From Phycisphaerales bacterium UBA7708 (GTDB taxonomy: Bacteria > Planctomycetota > Phycisphaerae > Sedimentisphaerales > Anaerohalosphaeraceae): 6,135 bases of DNA. A model generated the notes under the pieces. The model did not search any database. It was not told the origin of the DNA and was given only the letters and a program-made list of their open reading frames with translations. Shown piece after piece: positions 1-6,135 of this stretch (positions within the stretch are counted from its first letter, which is position 1; each line of letters starts with the position of its first letter). The position numbers were made by a program, and so were the translations under genes. The stretch covers positions 1 through 6,135 of the forward strand of contig DLFY01000046.1 of NCBI GenBank assembly GCA_002482415.1, given 5' to 3'.

Positions 1-1752
1 CATTGCATACGATATCGTATCAATCGCCCAGCACATCACTCCGGGCGGATACCCAAAAGGCTGCGTGTTTTCGGCATTGAAATCCACAAATCCGCCTCGT
101 GAAAATCTCGTTTTCCAGTGTGCAGTTCGATTCAGAATAGTACGAGCCGGAGTTGAAAGCTCAACTTTATATGTTTTATCTTCGATGATCCTGCTTTCCG
201 GCTCGAATACCATGCCAAGCATGTCTCCCTGCGGCGAATAGGCACTGAAAGGACCAATACACAGCCAGGGAATCCGAAAAGCAGGCGGCGTGGGGACGGG
301 GTTATCCTGATACCAGAACGCAACACTTTGATAGCCGTTACCCGGAAAGATGCTGAAATCCACATTCAGCGAGCGGGTGAACGGCACGGGACTTTCCCAA
401 TGAAATCGGTAACGCATTCCGCCATCCATATAGGACGAGGCTGCACCCACATAAGGGGTGGCATAGTTATCGCCGAAAAAGGCCGCACAAAAGTAATCCT
501 CCCCGCCGATTGCCCGCAGGGTAAAGGGGGAATCGGTCTGGGCATCGCCATAGATCATATCCGCTCCGGCATGGTCGGTCGGCTTTACGGGTGAAGTCGT
601 ATGGTACAGCAGCATCCCCACAAAATGGCCTTTTCCTGTCGCATGCATCAATGGATAGGTCTGGCCTTCCTGGCCAACGCCCTCGTTATATGCTGCGTGA
701 AGATAGGTGTAATTTTTGGGGAATGATTTCAACTTCTTATAAACCGCTTCAGCGATTATCTTTTCAGCAGACTGACCGTTGTTTTTAACGGCAACCACCC
801 ATGATTTTCGGAACGGCATCGGCAGGTGGCAGCTATAGTGATTGTCTTTGCTCTCCAAAACCAGGGAGTTCAACTGTCCGAAGAATTTGCTGACCGGACA
901 ATCAATAGCCCAGGCGTCAGCGCCTTCATATTTAATCCGCATTTGAATATTGTTGGGATTATTGATTTCAAGAGCAAGACGCTCCACCATCGCCGTTCCA
1001 TGAATCGTGAGCAATTCCTGTTCCTGACCCGGCTCCAATTCAATTTGGTTTGCCATCGTCTGGGACTGATCGATAAAATGAATGTCAGACTTTTCGTTGC
1101 CAAGCGGATCCATCGCCTCTTCCAGCCTCGTTCCGGAATAGAAATACTGCTTTTTCTGGGCCGAATACTTCAGGGTGCAATCCGGAATCTTTTCCGGTGA
1201 CCGGAATATGCCGTCAAAGATAAAATAGGTATCCTCAATGGATACCTCCGCCCGATTGACCAGAACCACTTTCACGGAGGTATGGAACGGCATGGGAATA
1301 TAGCAATTCCGCCCATCCGTCGGAAGGATATCAAGCGGGACAGGCAAACGATTGATGGGTTCGGCGACAGTCTCATTAGCAAATAATTCGGCACAAAACC
1401 CTTCTATGCTGGGGATTGTTTCGCCATCGAAATAGAACTGCACCCATTCACGCTGCCACCTGCCGGTCCACCATATATGCGTAATAAAACCGCTGCCTTT
1501 TAAATCGACAAGAACCAGTCCCTCTCCCGGTGCAAGACGGGGAGGTGTGTAAGGATACCGGGTGATTCGCCAGGATTGATAATCTTTGAGCGCCGGTAAA
1601 TTTTTAAGATAAAAATCACGCATCGTGTCCGGTTTAATCGTCGCAGGTTCCAGCACAGGAATAGCCGCCAGAGACTGTACAAGCGGAATAAACCATGCTG
1701 CAATAACAAGCCATTTTCCTGATACTCGATTATACAATGAATACTCCCACAT
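1..1752 (-). CDS. DUF2961 / GH172-like secreted protein, 3' end outside window
   Basis: Translating the minus strand from the ATG at 1752 gives 584 codons with no stop, running off the window at position 1. An in-frame TAG at 1762-1764 rules out a longer start. Residues 1-30 are a signal peptide ('KWLVIAAWFIPLVQSLAA'). Residues 74-182 are the first jelly roll of the DUF2961/GH172 fold ('GSGFITHIWWTGRW' 86-99, 'NCYIPMPFHTSVKVVLVN' 149-166). A second starts near 250 ('CHLPMPFRKSWVVAVKNN' 308-325) and carries 'AIGGEDYF' (414-421), 'MRYRFHWESPVPF' (446-458) and 'SVAFWYQDNP' (476-485). Residues 495-584 ('PWLCIGPF' onward) begin an extra C-terminal domain cut by the window edge. Characterised GH172 enzymes cleave alpha-D-fructofuranosides and D-arabinofuranosides. 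E418 matches the conserved GTxEDY glutamate, but the first catalytic acid appears to be alanine (A395/A397), so activity is uncertain. It lies 79 bases after the symporter. Confidence 0.85.
   Translation of the reverse strand, partial: MWEYSLYNRVSGKWLVIAAWFIPLVQSLAAIPVLEPATIKPDTMRDFYLKNLPALKDYQSWRITRYPYTPPRLAPGEGLVLVDLKGSGFITHIWWTGRWQREWVQFYFDGETIPSIEGFCAELFANETVAEPINRLPVPLDILPTDGRNCYIPMPFHTSVKVVLVNRAEVSIEDTYFIFDGIFRSPEKIPDCTLKYSAQKKQYFYSGTRLEEAMDPLGNEKSDIHFIDQSQTMANQIELEPGQEQELLTIHGTAMVERLALEINNPNNIQMRIKYEGADAWAIDCPVSKFFGQLNSLVLESKDNHYSCHLPMPFRKSWVVAVKNNGQSAEKIIAEAVYKKLKSFPKNYTYLHAAYNEGVGQEGQTYPLMHATGKGHFVGMLLYHTTSPVKPTDHAGADMIYGDAQTDSPFTLRAIGGEDYFCAAFFGDNYATPYVGAASSYMDGGMRYRFHWESPVPFTRSLNVDFSIFPGNGYQSVAFWYQDNPVPTPPAFRIPWLCIGPFSAYSPQGDMLGMVFEPESRIIEDKTYKVELSTPARTILNRTAHWKTRFSRGGFVDFNAENTQPFGYPPGVMCWAIDTISYAM
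1735..1748 (-). promoter_or_regulatory. GGGAG site plus TTG: alternative start of the DUF2961 gene
   Basis: Inside the first codons after the ATG at 1752, GGGAG (1748-1744) is followed six bases later by an in-frame TTG (1737-1735). The same GGGAG core serves the esterase start with a seven-base spacer, whereas the ATG at 1752 has only a weak AGAG upstream. Starting at the TTG would drop five residues and leave a tidier signal peptide beginning 'MYNRVSGKWLVIAAW'. I kept the ATG as the conventional start; either is possible. Confidence 0.4.
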
Positions 1753-1793
1753 AAAACTCTGCTATTGTGAATGGAATCCGTATATATTTTCCG

Positions 1794-1810
1794 AACATAG
1801 TAAACATAGT
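1794..1810. repeat. Two tandem copies of an 8-base repeat in the symporter-DUF2961 gap
   Basis: On the plus strand AACATAGT occurs at 1794-1801 and again at 1803-1810, a nine-base period, beside the AT-rich stretch TATATATTTT (1781-1790). This gap (1753-1831) is the largest intergenic space in the window. The repeat could be part of an operator or an internal promoter, or chance; no well-spaced -35/-10 pair was found. Confidence 0.3.
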
Positions 1811-1831
1811 CGTTTGCGATAATCCAGCAGA

Positions 1832-3427
1832 TTACCAGAAACGCCAATACAAATAAAACCAGATGACCGCGTATATCCCAAACCATAAAGCCGCCCTGCC
1901 GTACCAGGGGCGTTTTACGCCGTCATTGATATCCGTGATATAGGATGTCCTCCATACCAACGATTCACTCTGGACAGTCCGAGTCGTGGAGGTGTTCAAG
2001 GCTACGATAATCATTCCAAGAATCGTCAGGACTTCGGCGGCAAACGCAAGATAAAACCAGTGAAATCCCCATCCGGCCTGGTAGTCCGCAAAGACCAGGG
2101 CAAGCTGAATGATAACCCCGCCAATCAGACCGAACACCGCACTGGCATAGTTAGCCCTCTTCCAGAGAATACCCACAATGATGACAGAGATAATCGGCGT
2201 CGAGACATAGGTAATTCCCTTCTGGAAATACAGGAATATTCCGCCGAATCGGGCCACATGGGGAGCAAGGATTCCGGCGACAGCCAGAGCAAGAAAAGAG
2301 ACCATGCGTCCCATCCAGACCATCTGCTGGTCCGTTGCATCTTTTTTGAGCCGCTTGTAGATATCCAGCGAGAAAATCGTCGCCGTCGAATTGGCCAGGG
2401 CACTGGTTGCAGACATGATGGCTGCCAGAAAGCCGGCCAGAATGATGCCCTTGAGTCCCCATGTGCCGGCAAATGTTTTCAGGGCAAAGGAAAAGGTGGA
2501 GTCGGGGTTGGTCAGCGGTTCACCCATTTTCATAATATGGATATAATGATAAACAATCAGCCCGAGGAAACAGGTGACCAGCGGCCTGAACAGATTGATA
2601 AAACCTGCAAAGATTACTCCCATGATGCCGTCCCACATCGACCGGGCGGCCAGCACGCGCTGAATCATCACCTGGTTGGTGGCCTGATAAAACACAAACA
2701 GCCCCAGCGTTCCGGCCACCAATCCGGCGAATGGGGCGATTTTATCGTCTGCCGGATGATACAGGTGAAAGCGTTCGGGGCTGGCGGCTTCCATAGCCTT
2801 CCAGCCGCCGGGAATGTGGTTCAGAGCCAGGAAATACAGCAGCAATCCGCCGCCCAGCAGCATGATGCACTGAACCGCATCGGTGTACATCACGGAGATC
2901 AGACCTCCCTTGACGGTATATAGGGCAATCAGGAGAATCGTGGCCCACAGGACAATATAAAAATTCCATCCGGTCAGTTCCGAGAATGCCAGGCTCCCGC
3001 CATAGAGGATGGGAACCATAAAAATAAAAACATAGGCCAGCAGCATGGTCCAACTGTAAATATCGCCGCAAAGCTGGCCGTATCGGCGGGTCAGAAGTTC
3101 AGGAACGGTCGCAATGCGGTTGCGAAGATAAATCGGGATAAAGAATACAATCAGCAGGGTATAACAGGGCAAGGCCCACCATTCCCAGTTGGCAATTCCC
3201 ATGCCGTTCTTGTAGGCCGCCCCCACCGTGCCCACAATCTGCTCACTCGATACGCTGGTCGAAACGAAGGCGGCACCAATGATCCACCATCTCAGCTTGC
3301 CCGAGGCCAGAAAGTAGCCGCGGGCCGTCTTGTCCTGCCTGCGGGTGGCCAGCAATCCCACCAACACCACAACCAGCACTGACCCGATAATAATGACCGT
3401 ATCCGCAATTGAAAGTGAAAAATCCAT
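1832..3427 (-). CDS. SGLT-type sodium:sugar symporter (SSS family)
   Basis: Complete inner-membrane transporter of 531 residues with about 14 hydrophobic segments, expected to couple sodium entry to sugar uptake. I chose the ATG at 3427 because AGGGAGAGG lies directly upstream and the product then starts at the first membrane helix. An ATG at 3505 in the same frame would add 26 residues with Arg-rich content and overlap the esterase by 49 bases. SSS landmarks are 'SSEQIVG' (60-66), 'WEWWALP' (81-87), 'NQVMIQRVLAA' (251-261), 'ANSTATIFSLDIYKRL' (345-360) and 'ILWKRAN' (420-426). By alignment from memory with Vibrio SGLT, the sugar contacts Q69, E88, N260 and Q428 correspond to Q63, E82, N251 and Q402, which favours a sugar over an amino acid, proline or acetate. 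The contact K294 aligns with N278, and Na2-site S364/S365 align with S339/A340. The gene starts 29 bases after the esterase stop, so it probably imports the product of the neighbouring enzymes. Confidence 0.9.
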   Translation of the reverse strand: MDFSLSIADTVIIIGSVLVVVLVGLLATRRQDKTARGYFLASGKLRWWIIGAAFVSTSVSSEQIVGTVGAAYKNGMGIANWEWWALPCYTLLIVFFIPIYLRNRIATVPELLTRRYGQLCGDIYSWTMLLAYVFIFMVPILYGGSLAFSELTGWNFYIVLWATILLIALYTVKGGLISVMYTDAVQCIMLLGGGLLLYFLALNHIPGGWKAMEAASPERFHLYHPADDKIAPFAGLVAGTLGLFVFYQATNQVMIQRVLAARSMWDGIMGVIFAGFINLFRPLVTCFLGLIVYHYIHIMKMGEPLTNPDSTFSFALKTFAGTWGLKGIILAGFLAAIMSATSALANSTATIFSLDIYKRLKKDATDQQMVWMGRMVSFLALAVAGILAPHVARFGGIFLYFQKGITYVSTPIISVIIVGILWKRANYASAVFGLIGGVIIQLALVFADYQAGWGFHWFYLAFAAEVLTILGMIIVALNTSTTRTVQSESLVWRTSYITDINDGVKRPWYGRAALWFGIYAVIWFYLYWRFW

Positions 3428-3428
3428 A

Positions 3429-3437
3429 CCTCTCCCT
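3429..3437 (-). promoter_or_regulatory. Strong ribosome binding site that decides the symporter start
   Basis: AGGGAGAGG on the minus strand ends one base before the ATG at 3427, placing its GGAG core about five bases from the start codon. No comparable site precedes the in-frame ATG at 3505, which lies inside the esterase gene. This is the main reason for annotating the symporter from 3427. Confidence 0.8.
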
Positions 3438-3456
3438 GATAATCCGTGGTCAATGA

Positions 3457-4866
3457 TTATTGCGCCTCGCACAACGATGAGAACTCGTAACCGCACACAA
3501 GCCAATCCTGTGCCATTCTAAATAAATCATTCAGATCGATCTGACAGTTTCCATCCAGATCGGTTTCCAAAAAACATGTCGCATCCCCCTGTGCCTCATC
3601 CAGGTACACCGTTGTTCCGTTCTGGAGTACAATTCGCGCATTGGCAAAGATAACGCAATCGCAGAAATTATCCGCATCATACTTGTCGATGATGATATCC
3701 ACCGCCTCCACCCCGGATAAGCTGACCGTTACCGGCACGGCCTGCTGGCCTGTCAACATCACGGCACTTTGCCAAAGCACGTTTTGGGGATTGTCACTGC
3801 TGCACAGTTTGATCGTCACATCGCCGTTATTGCAGACGCCGGAATAGAGCCCGATATCGGCTCTGAATGCCGCGGCGGGTTCGCCCAGCATGATCCGAAA
3901 TGCCCCATTGGCAGCGATCGATACGCCCCGGTCATACAGCGTCGAGCCGATTGTGTACTGAAGGTCGGGGCTGCCGCTGCTGGGAGGACTGGGAATGCCC
4001 GGGTACTTACAAACCAGGCCGGCGCCGGGCGGGGCGTAGAGCTGACTGACCGCAACATTCGTGTGGACGATGGAATCGGCCATAAACGTCAGCAATTCCG
4101 TCGTATCTGCATAGCTGGTACTGTGTCCCGTGGATTCGCGATGAATGAATTTCACTTTTTTGCCGATTTTGCTCAGGACATTGGCCAGCCGCATAGCGCT
4201 GGCAGGCGGGACAATGGTATCCTGCCCGCCGGTGCTGATGCCGACGGGAACATGGAACCGTTCCGGCCAGTATTCGGCGCTGCGTTTTTTGTATTCAGCG
4301 GGGATCTGCTGCTTGCTGCCGCCGTATGAGGCACTGATGGCATCCTGAAAGTTTTCGTATTCCAGGTGATTGGCCAGCGGGTTCAATGCCACAACCCCGT
4401 CAATCATCTGCGGATGCAGGGCCGTGAACGTCAGTGAAGACGTACCGCCCATCGATCCACCGCAGATCAGGACGCGGCTGATCAGATAGTTCGCTTTAAA
4501 ATCCTCGATGATCTGCACCACATCTTTTTCCGCAAGCGGCCCCATCCATGACGTCGTGGCCCGATAATCCGGACAAACCAGAATCATATTCCTGCCGGCC
4601 ACGAAATCACGCACTGCAACACACTCAGTCCACTGGGTACTGGAGGCGAATTGCCATCGGTCCGAACCATGCCCATGCAGTGCAATGAGCAGATCATGTG
4701 GTTTAGCTGCATCAAAATCGGCGGGCAATCGGAGTACATAGCGTTGCGATGAGCCATCGGCATCCGCAATGAATGCAACATCGACACACGGCCCTAATTC
4801 CGCCGACAGTGCGCATGCAGACACGAATGTAAAAATAAGTAATCCGACTGTTAAAAATCGCTGCAT
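3457..4866 (-). CDS. Secreted alpha/beta-hydrolase esterase with NPCBM-like domain and dockerin-like tail
   Basis: Complete, 469 residues. Residues 1-22 are a signal peptide; 'VSAC' (15-18) fits a lipobox, so lipid anchoring at C18 is possible. Residues 40-265 are an alpha/beta hydrolase of the feruloyl-esterase/PHB-depolymerase kind: oxyanion segment 'ALHGHG' (62-67), nucleophile elbow 'GGSMGG' with S138, acid D216 in 'GGQDTIVP', and H248 in 'STGHS'. After a Pro/Gly/Ser-rich linker (278-300), residues 302-415 resemble NPCBM, a putative carbohydrate-binding module ('DRGVSIAANGAFRIML', 'FRADIGL', 'VDIIIDKYDADNFCDCVIFA'). Residues 436-447 form an EF-hand-like loop (D436, D438, N440, D447), followed by 'MAQDWLVCG' and C466, as in planctomycete dockerin-like tails. 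It probably removes acyl or feruloyl esters from a glycan outside the cytoplasm; the exact ester is unknown. The ATG at 4866 has a GGGAG site seven bases upstream. It sits between the six-hairpin gene and the symporter. Confidence 0.85.
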   Translation of the reverse strand: MQRFLTVGLLIFTFVSACALSAELGPCVDVAFIADADGSSQRYVLRLPADFDAAKPHDLLIALHGHGSDRWQFASSTQWTECVAVRDFVAGRNMILVCPDYRATTSWMGPLAEKDVVQIIEDFKANYLISRVLICGGSMGGTSSLTFTALHPQMIDGVVALNPLANHLEYENFQDAISASYGGSKQQIPAEYKKRSAEYWPERFHVPVGISTGGQDTIVPPASAMRLANVLSKIGKKVKFIHRESTGHSTSYADTTELLTFMADSIVHTNVAVSQLYAPPGAGLVCKYPGIPSPPSSGSPDLQYTIGSTLYDRGVSIAANGAFRIMLGEPAAAFRADIGLYSGVCNNGDVTIKLCSSDNPQNVLWQSAVMLTGQQAVPVTVSLSGVEAVDIIIDKYDADNFCDCVIFANARIVLQNGTTVYLDEAQGDATCFLETDLDGNCQIDLNDLFRMAQDWLVCGYEFSSLCEAQ

Positions 4867-4873
4867 TATTCAA

Positions 4874-4878
4874 CTCCC
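4874..4878 (-). promoter_or_regulatory. Ribosome binding site of the esterase gene
   Basis: GGGAG on the minus strand, seven bases before the ATG at 4866. It lies in the 50-base gap after the six-hairpin gene. It supports the 4866 start, which also gives a proper signal peptide. Confidence 0.7.
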
Positions 4879-4916
4879 AGTTCTTTCTCATCGTAATCCA
4901 GATTCTGCACATCGAT

Positions 4917-6135
4917 TTATTTATATATCGCACGGATGGAAATCCGTGATTGGGAAGGATTCAGCCTGATTATATCCTTATCCCTTTCAAAGCGGGTAAA
5001 TATCTTCCCATCCACTTCGACGGAATGAATCGGCTTTCCTTCCGGGTGACGCAAACGCAGGACGATTTCGTCAGGCGTTTGACGGGCCGGCGGGAAAATT
5101 TGGGCCTCGATATAGCCATCGTTGACATGGGAGGTAATCCGGAAGCCCACCTGTCCCCATCGAGTCGGGGCCTGACTTACGGCTATCTGCATCCCGTCTT
5201 TGAGCCAGTTGCTGGTGACAAACGGCGCCAGCCAGAGCTGCTCTCCCTTTTCCATCACCAGCATCATCCGTGACTGATACAGAAAATATCCTGTTTCGTG
5301 AGTCTTGTTGTAGGCGCCATTGTGAAAATGCTCCCACAGGGACAAATTCTCCCGGTTCAGCAGCGATATGGCGGCGTTAAAGTATGACCGAATGAACGCC
5401 TTAACATCATCCTGAAGGCCATAGACTTCGGTCGTACGGGCATAATAAGGCTGCACCTTGGCAAAACCGCCCAGATTGAACCAGTCTTTGTGATTTTTAT
5501 CTGAGGTATAGCCATCATAACCCCATCCACTGCCCATGAACTGGACATCCTCCATGTGATTCATGATCCAATGGGCATCCTTGCTGTCGGGACTCATCAC
5601 CCCCTGCGGAATCAGATGGTGGCTGCCGATTTCCACATCATAAGCCCAGCTTCGCCCGAAATCCTCGCCTTTATAGAAGTTATCAATCGGGCCAGGGCAA
5701 TAGACGTGCGTGGGATACGCAGGAACCCATGTTCCATCCTGCAGCGGATAGACCGGGGCCTGCGACTGGGTCCAATGAAATGCCCGCAGGATATTCTCGC
5801 GAAGTTCCGCAGCAGCAGTAATCATATCCCCGGCTCCCGGATAGCCGATATCCTGAAGGGCATGTCCGGCAGCATTCAGCCCGGCATAATAATAGCCGTT
5901 CATGCAGTAATAGAAATTGTACACTTCCCAGTCCGCCATTGTACCCGGCGGCAAAAGACCCCATTCGGGGACTTTATTGCCGAAAGCGTCAACTTTCCTG
6001 GTTTTTTGACACGCATTCATCAGCCATTTGCAAACCCGGGCAATTTCGTCGGCATTGGCTTTAAGCCATTCTTTATCCTGAGTCAGCTCATAATATTCCC
6101 CAAGACACCAGAGATGCCAGCCGGTCCCCATAACC
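4917..6135 (-). CDS. Six-hairpin glycosidase-like protein, C-terminal part (5' end outside window)
   Basis: Partial gene. The frame is open through position 6135 and ends at a stop at 4917-4919. The Met codon at 6131 lies inside a domain (a valine codon precedes it and no ribosome site is visible), so the true start is upstream of the window. Numbered from that Met, residues 1-315 are aromatic-rich paired helices typical of an (alpha/alpha) barrel, with landmark segments 'PEWGLLPPG' (55-63), 'MADWEVYNFYYCMNGYYYAG' (65-84), 'GSGWGYDGY' (200-208) and 'LWEHFHNGAYNKTHETGYFL' (265-284). Residues 316-404 are rich in beta strands and match the sandwich often found after such barrels ('LRLRHPEGKPIHSVEVDG'). 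Candidate acids are E57, D67, E69 and E267; I cannot say which are catalytic. A polysaccharide- or oligosaccharide-active hydrolase is likely, but the GH family and substrate are not identifiable. The stop lies 50 bases before the esterase start, in the same direction, implying co-transcription. Confidence 0.75.
   Translation of the reverse strand, partial: VMGTGWHLWCLGEYYELTQDKEWLKANADEIARVCKWLMNACQKTRKVDAFGNKVPEWGLLPPGTMADWEVYNFYYCMNGYYYAGLNAAGHALQDIGYPGAGDMITAAAELRENILRAFHWTQSQAPVYPLQDGTWVPAYPTHVYCPGPIDNFYKGEDFGRSWAYDVEIGSHHLIPQGVMSPDSKDAHWIMNHMEDVQFMGSGWGYDGYTSDKNHKDWFNLGGFAKVQPYYARTTEVYGLQDDVKAFIRSYFNAAISLLNRENLSLWEHFHNGAYNKTHETGYFLYQSRMMLVMEKGEQLWLAPFVTSNWLKDGMQIAVSQAPTRWGQVGFRITSHVNDGYIEAQIFPPARQTPDEIVLRLRHPEGKPIHSVEVDGKIFTRFERDKDIIRLNPSQSRISIRAIYK

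Noticed and set aside
826..1200. 124-codon plus-strand frame, and several shorter frames on both strands between 130 and 1100
   Set aside because: All are covered by the continuous DUF2961 coding frame on the minus strand, which has clear family motifs.
1757..1831. Inverted repeat TCTGCT / AGCAGA at the edges of the symporter-DUF2961 gap
   Set aside because: Six paired bases around a loop of more than 60 bases with no T-run is not a credible terminator or hairpin.
1753..1831. Sigma-70 promoter in the gap (TATGTT, TATATA boxes)
   Set aside because: Several -10-like hexamers are expected in an AT-rich stretch, and none has a -35 box at 16-18 bases.
1500..1886. 128-codon minus-strand frame with a hydrophobic N-terminus
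   Set aside because: It overlaps the symporter end and the DUF2961 start in another frame. Its hydrophobic start comes from reading the symporter's last codons and the AT-rich gap out of frame.
2060..2923. 287-codon open frame on the plus strand
   Set aside because: It lies wholly antisense to the symporter. Its product is rich in His, Gln, Gly and Asp with no domain, as expected for a shadow frame of a membrane protein gene.
3428..3505. Longer symporter start at 3505, overlapping the esterase
   Set aside because: The added 26 residues precede the first SSS helix and have no counterpart in the family as I know it. A strong ribosome site lies directly before the ATG at 3427.
3769..4329. 186-codon plus-strand frame inside the esterase region
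   Set aside because: It is antisense to the NPCBM-like and hydrolase domains, has no recognisable motif and no ribosome site that I could see.

Overview
The window is almost entirely coding. It holds four consecutive genes, all on the minus strand and separated by only 50, 29 and 79 bases, so they read as one carbohydrate-utilisation operon transcribed from high to low coordinates. The first gene is cut at its 5' end by position 6135 and the last is cut at its 3' end by position 1. No RNA gene, insertion sequence, CRISPR array or convincing terminator was found.

In transcription order: (1) 6135-4917, the C-terminal ~405 residues of a six-hairpin (alpha/alpha barrel) glycosidase-like protein with a beta-sandwich tail; (2) 4866-3457, a complete secreted alpha/beta-hydrolase esterase with a triad S138/D216/H248, an NPCBM-like carbohydrate-binding domain and one dockerin-like C-terminal repeat; (3) 3427-1832, a complete 531-residue SGLT-type sodium:sugar symporter; (4) 1752-1, a DUF2961 / glycoside hydrolase family 172 type protein with a signal peptide, followed by the start of an extra C-terminal domain. 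Gene 4 stays open for 584 codons and runs off the window edge.

The likely host is an anaerobic polysaccharide-degrading planctomycete of the Phycisphaerae (Sedimentisphaerales-like). The main evidence is the esterase tail, an EF-hand-like loop followed by 'MAQDWLVCG' and a final Cys, which resembles the dockerin-like tails common on secreted enzymes of that group. The gene mix (six-hairpin enzyme, NPCBM, SSS symporter, DUF2961) also fits Planctomycetota/Verrucomicrobiota/Lentisphaerota. This is family knowledge, not a database match.

A working model is that the exported enzymes deacylate and cleave a decorated glycan, possibly one with furanose residues because characterised GH172 enzymes act on fructo- and arabinofuranosides, and that the symporter imports the sugar. 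The substrate cannot be read from the sequence. The points most worth checking are the apparent loss of one of the two GH172 catalytic acids, the sodium-site and sugar-site changes in the symporter, and the combination of a possible lipobox with a dockerin-like tail on the esterase.
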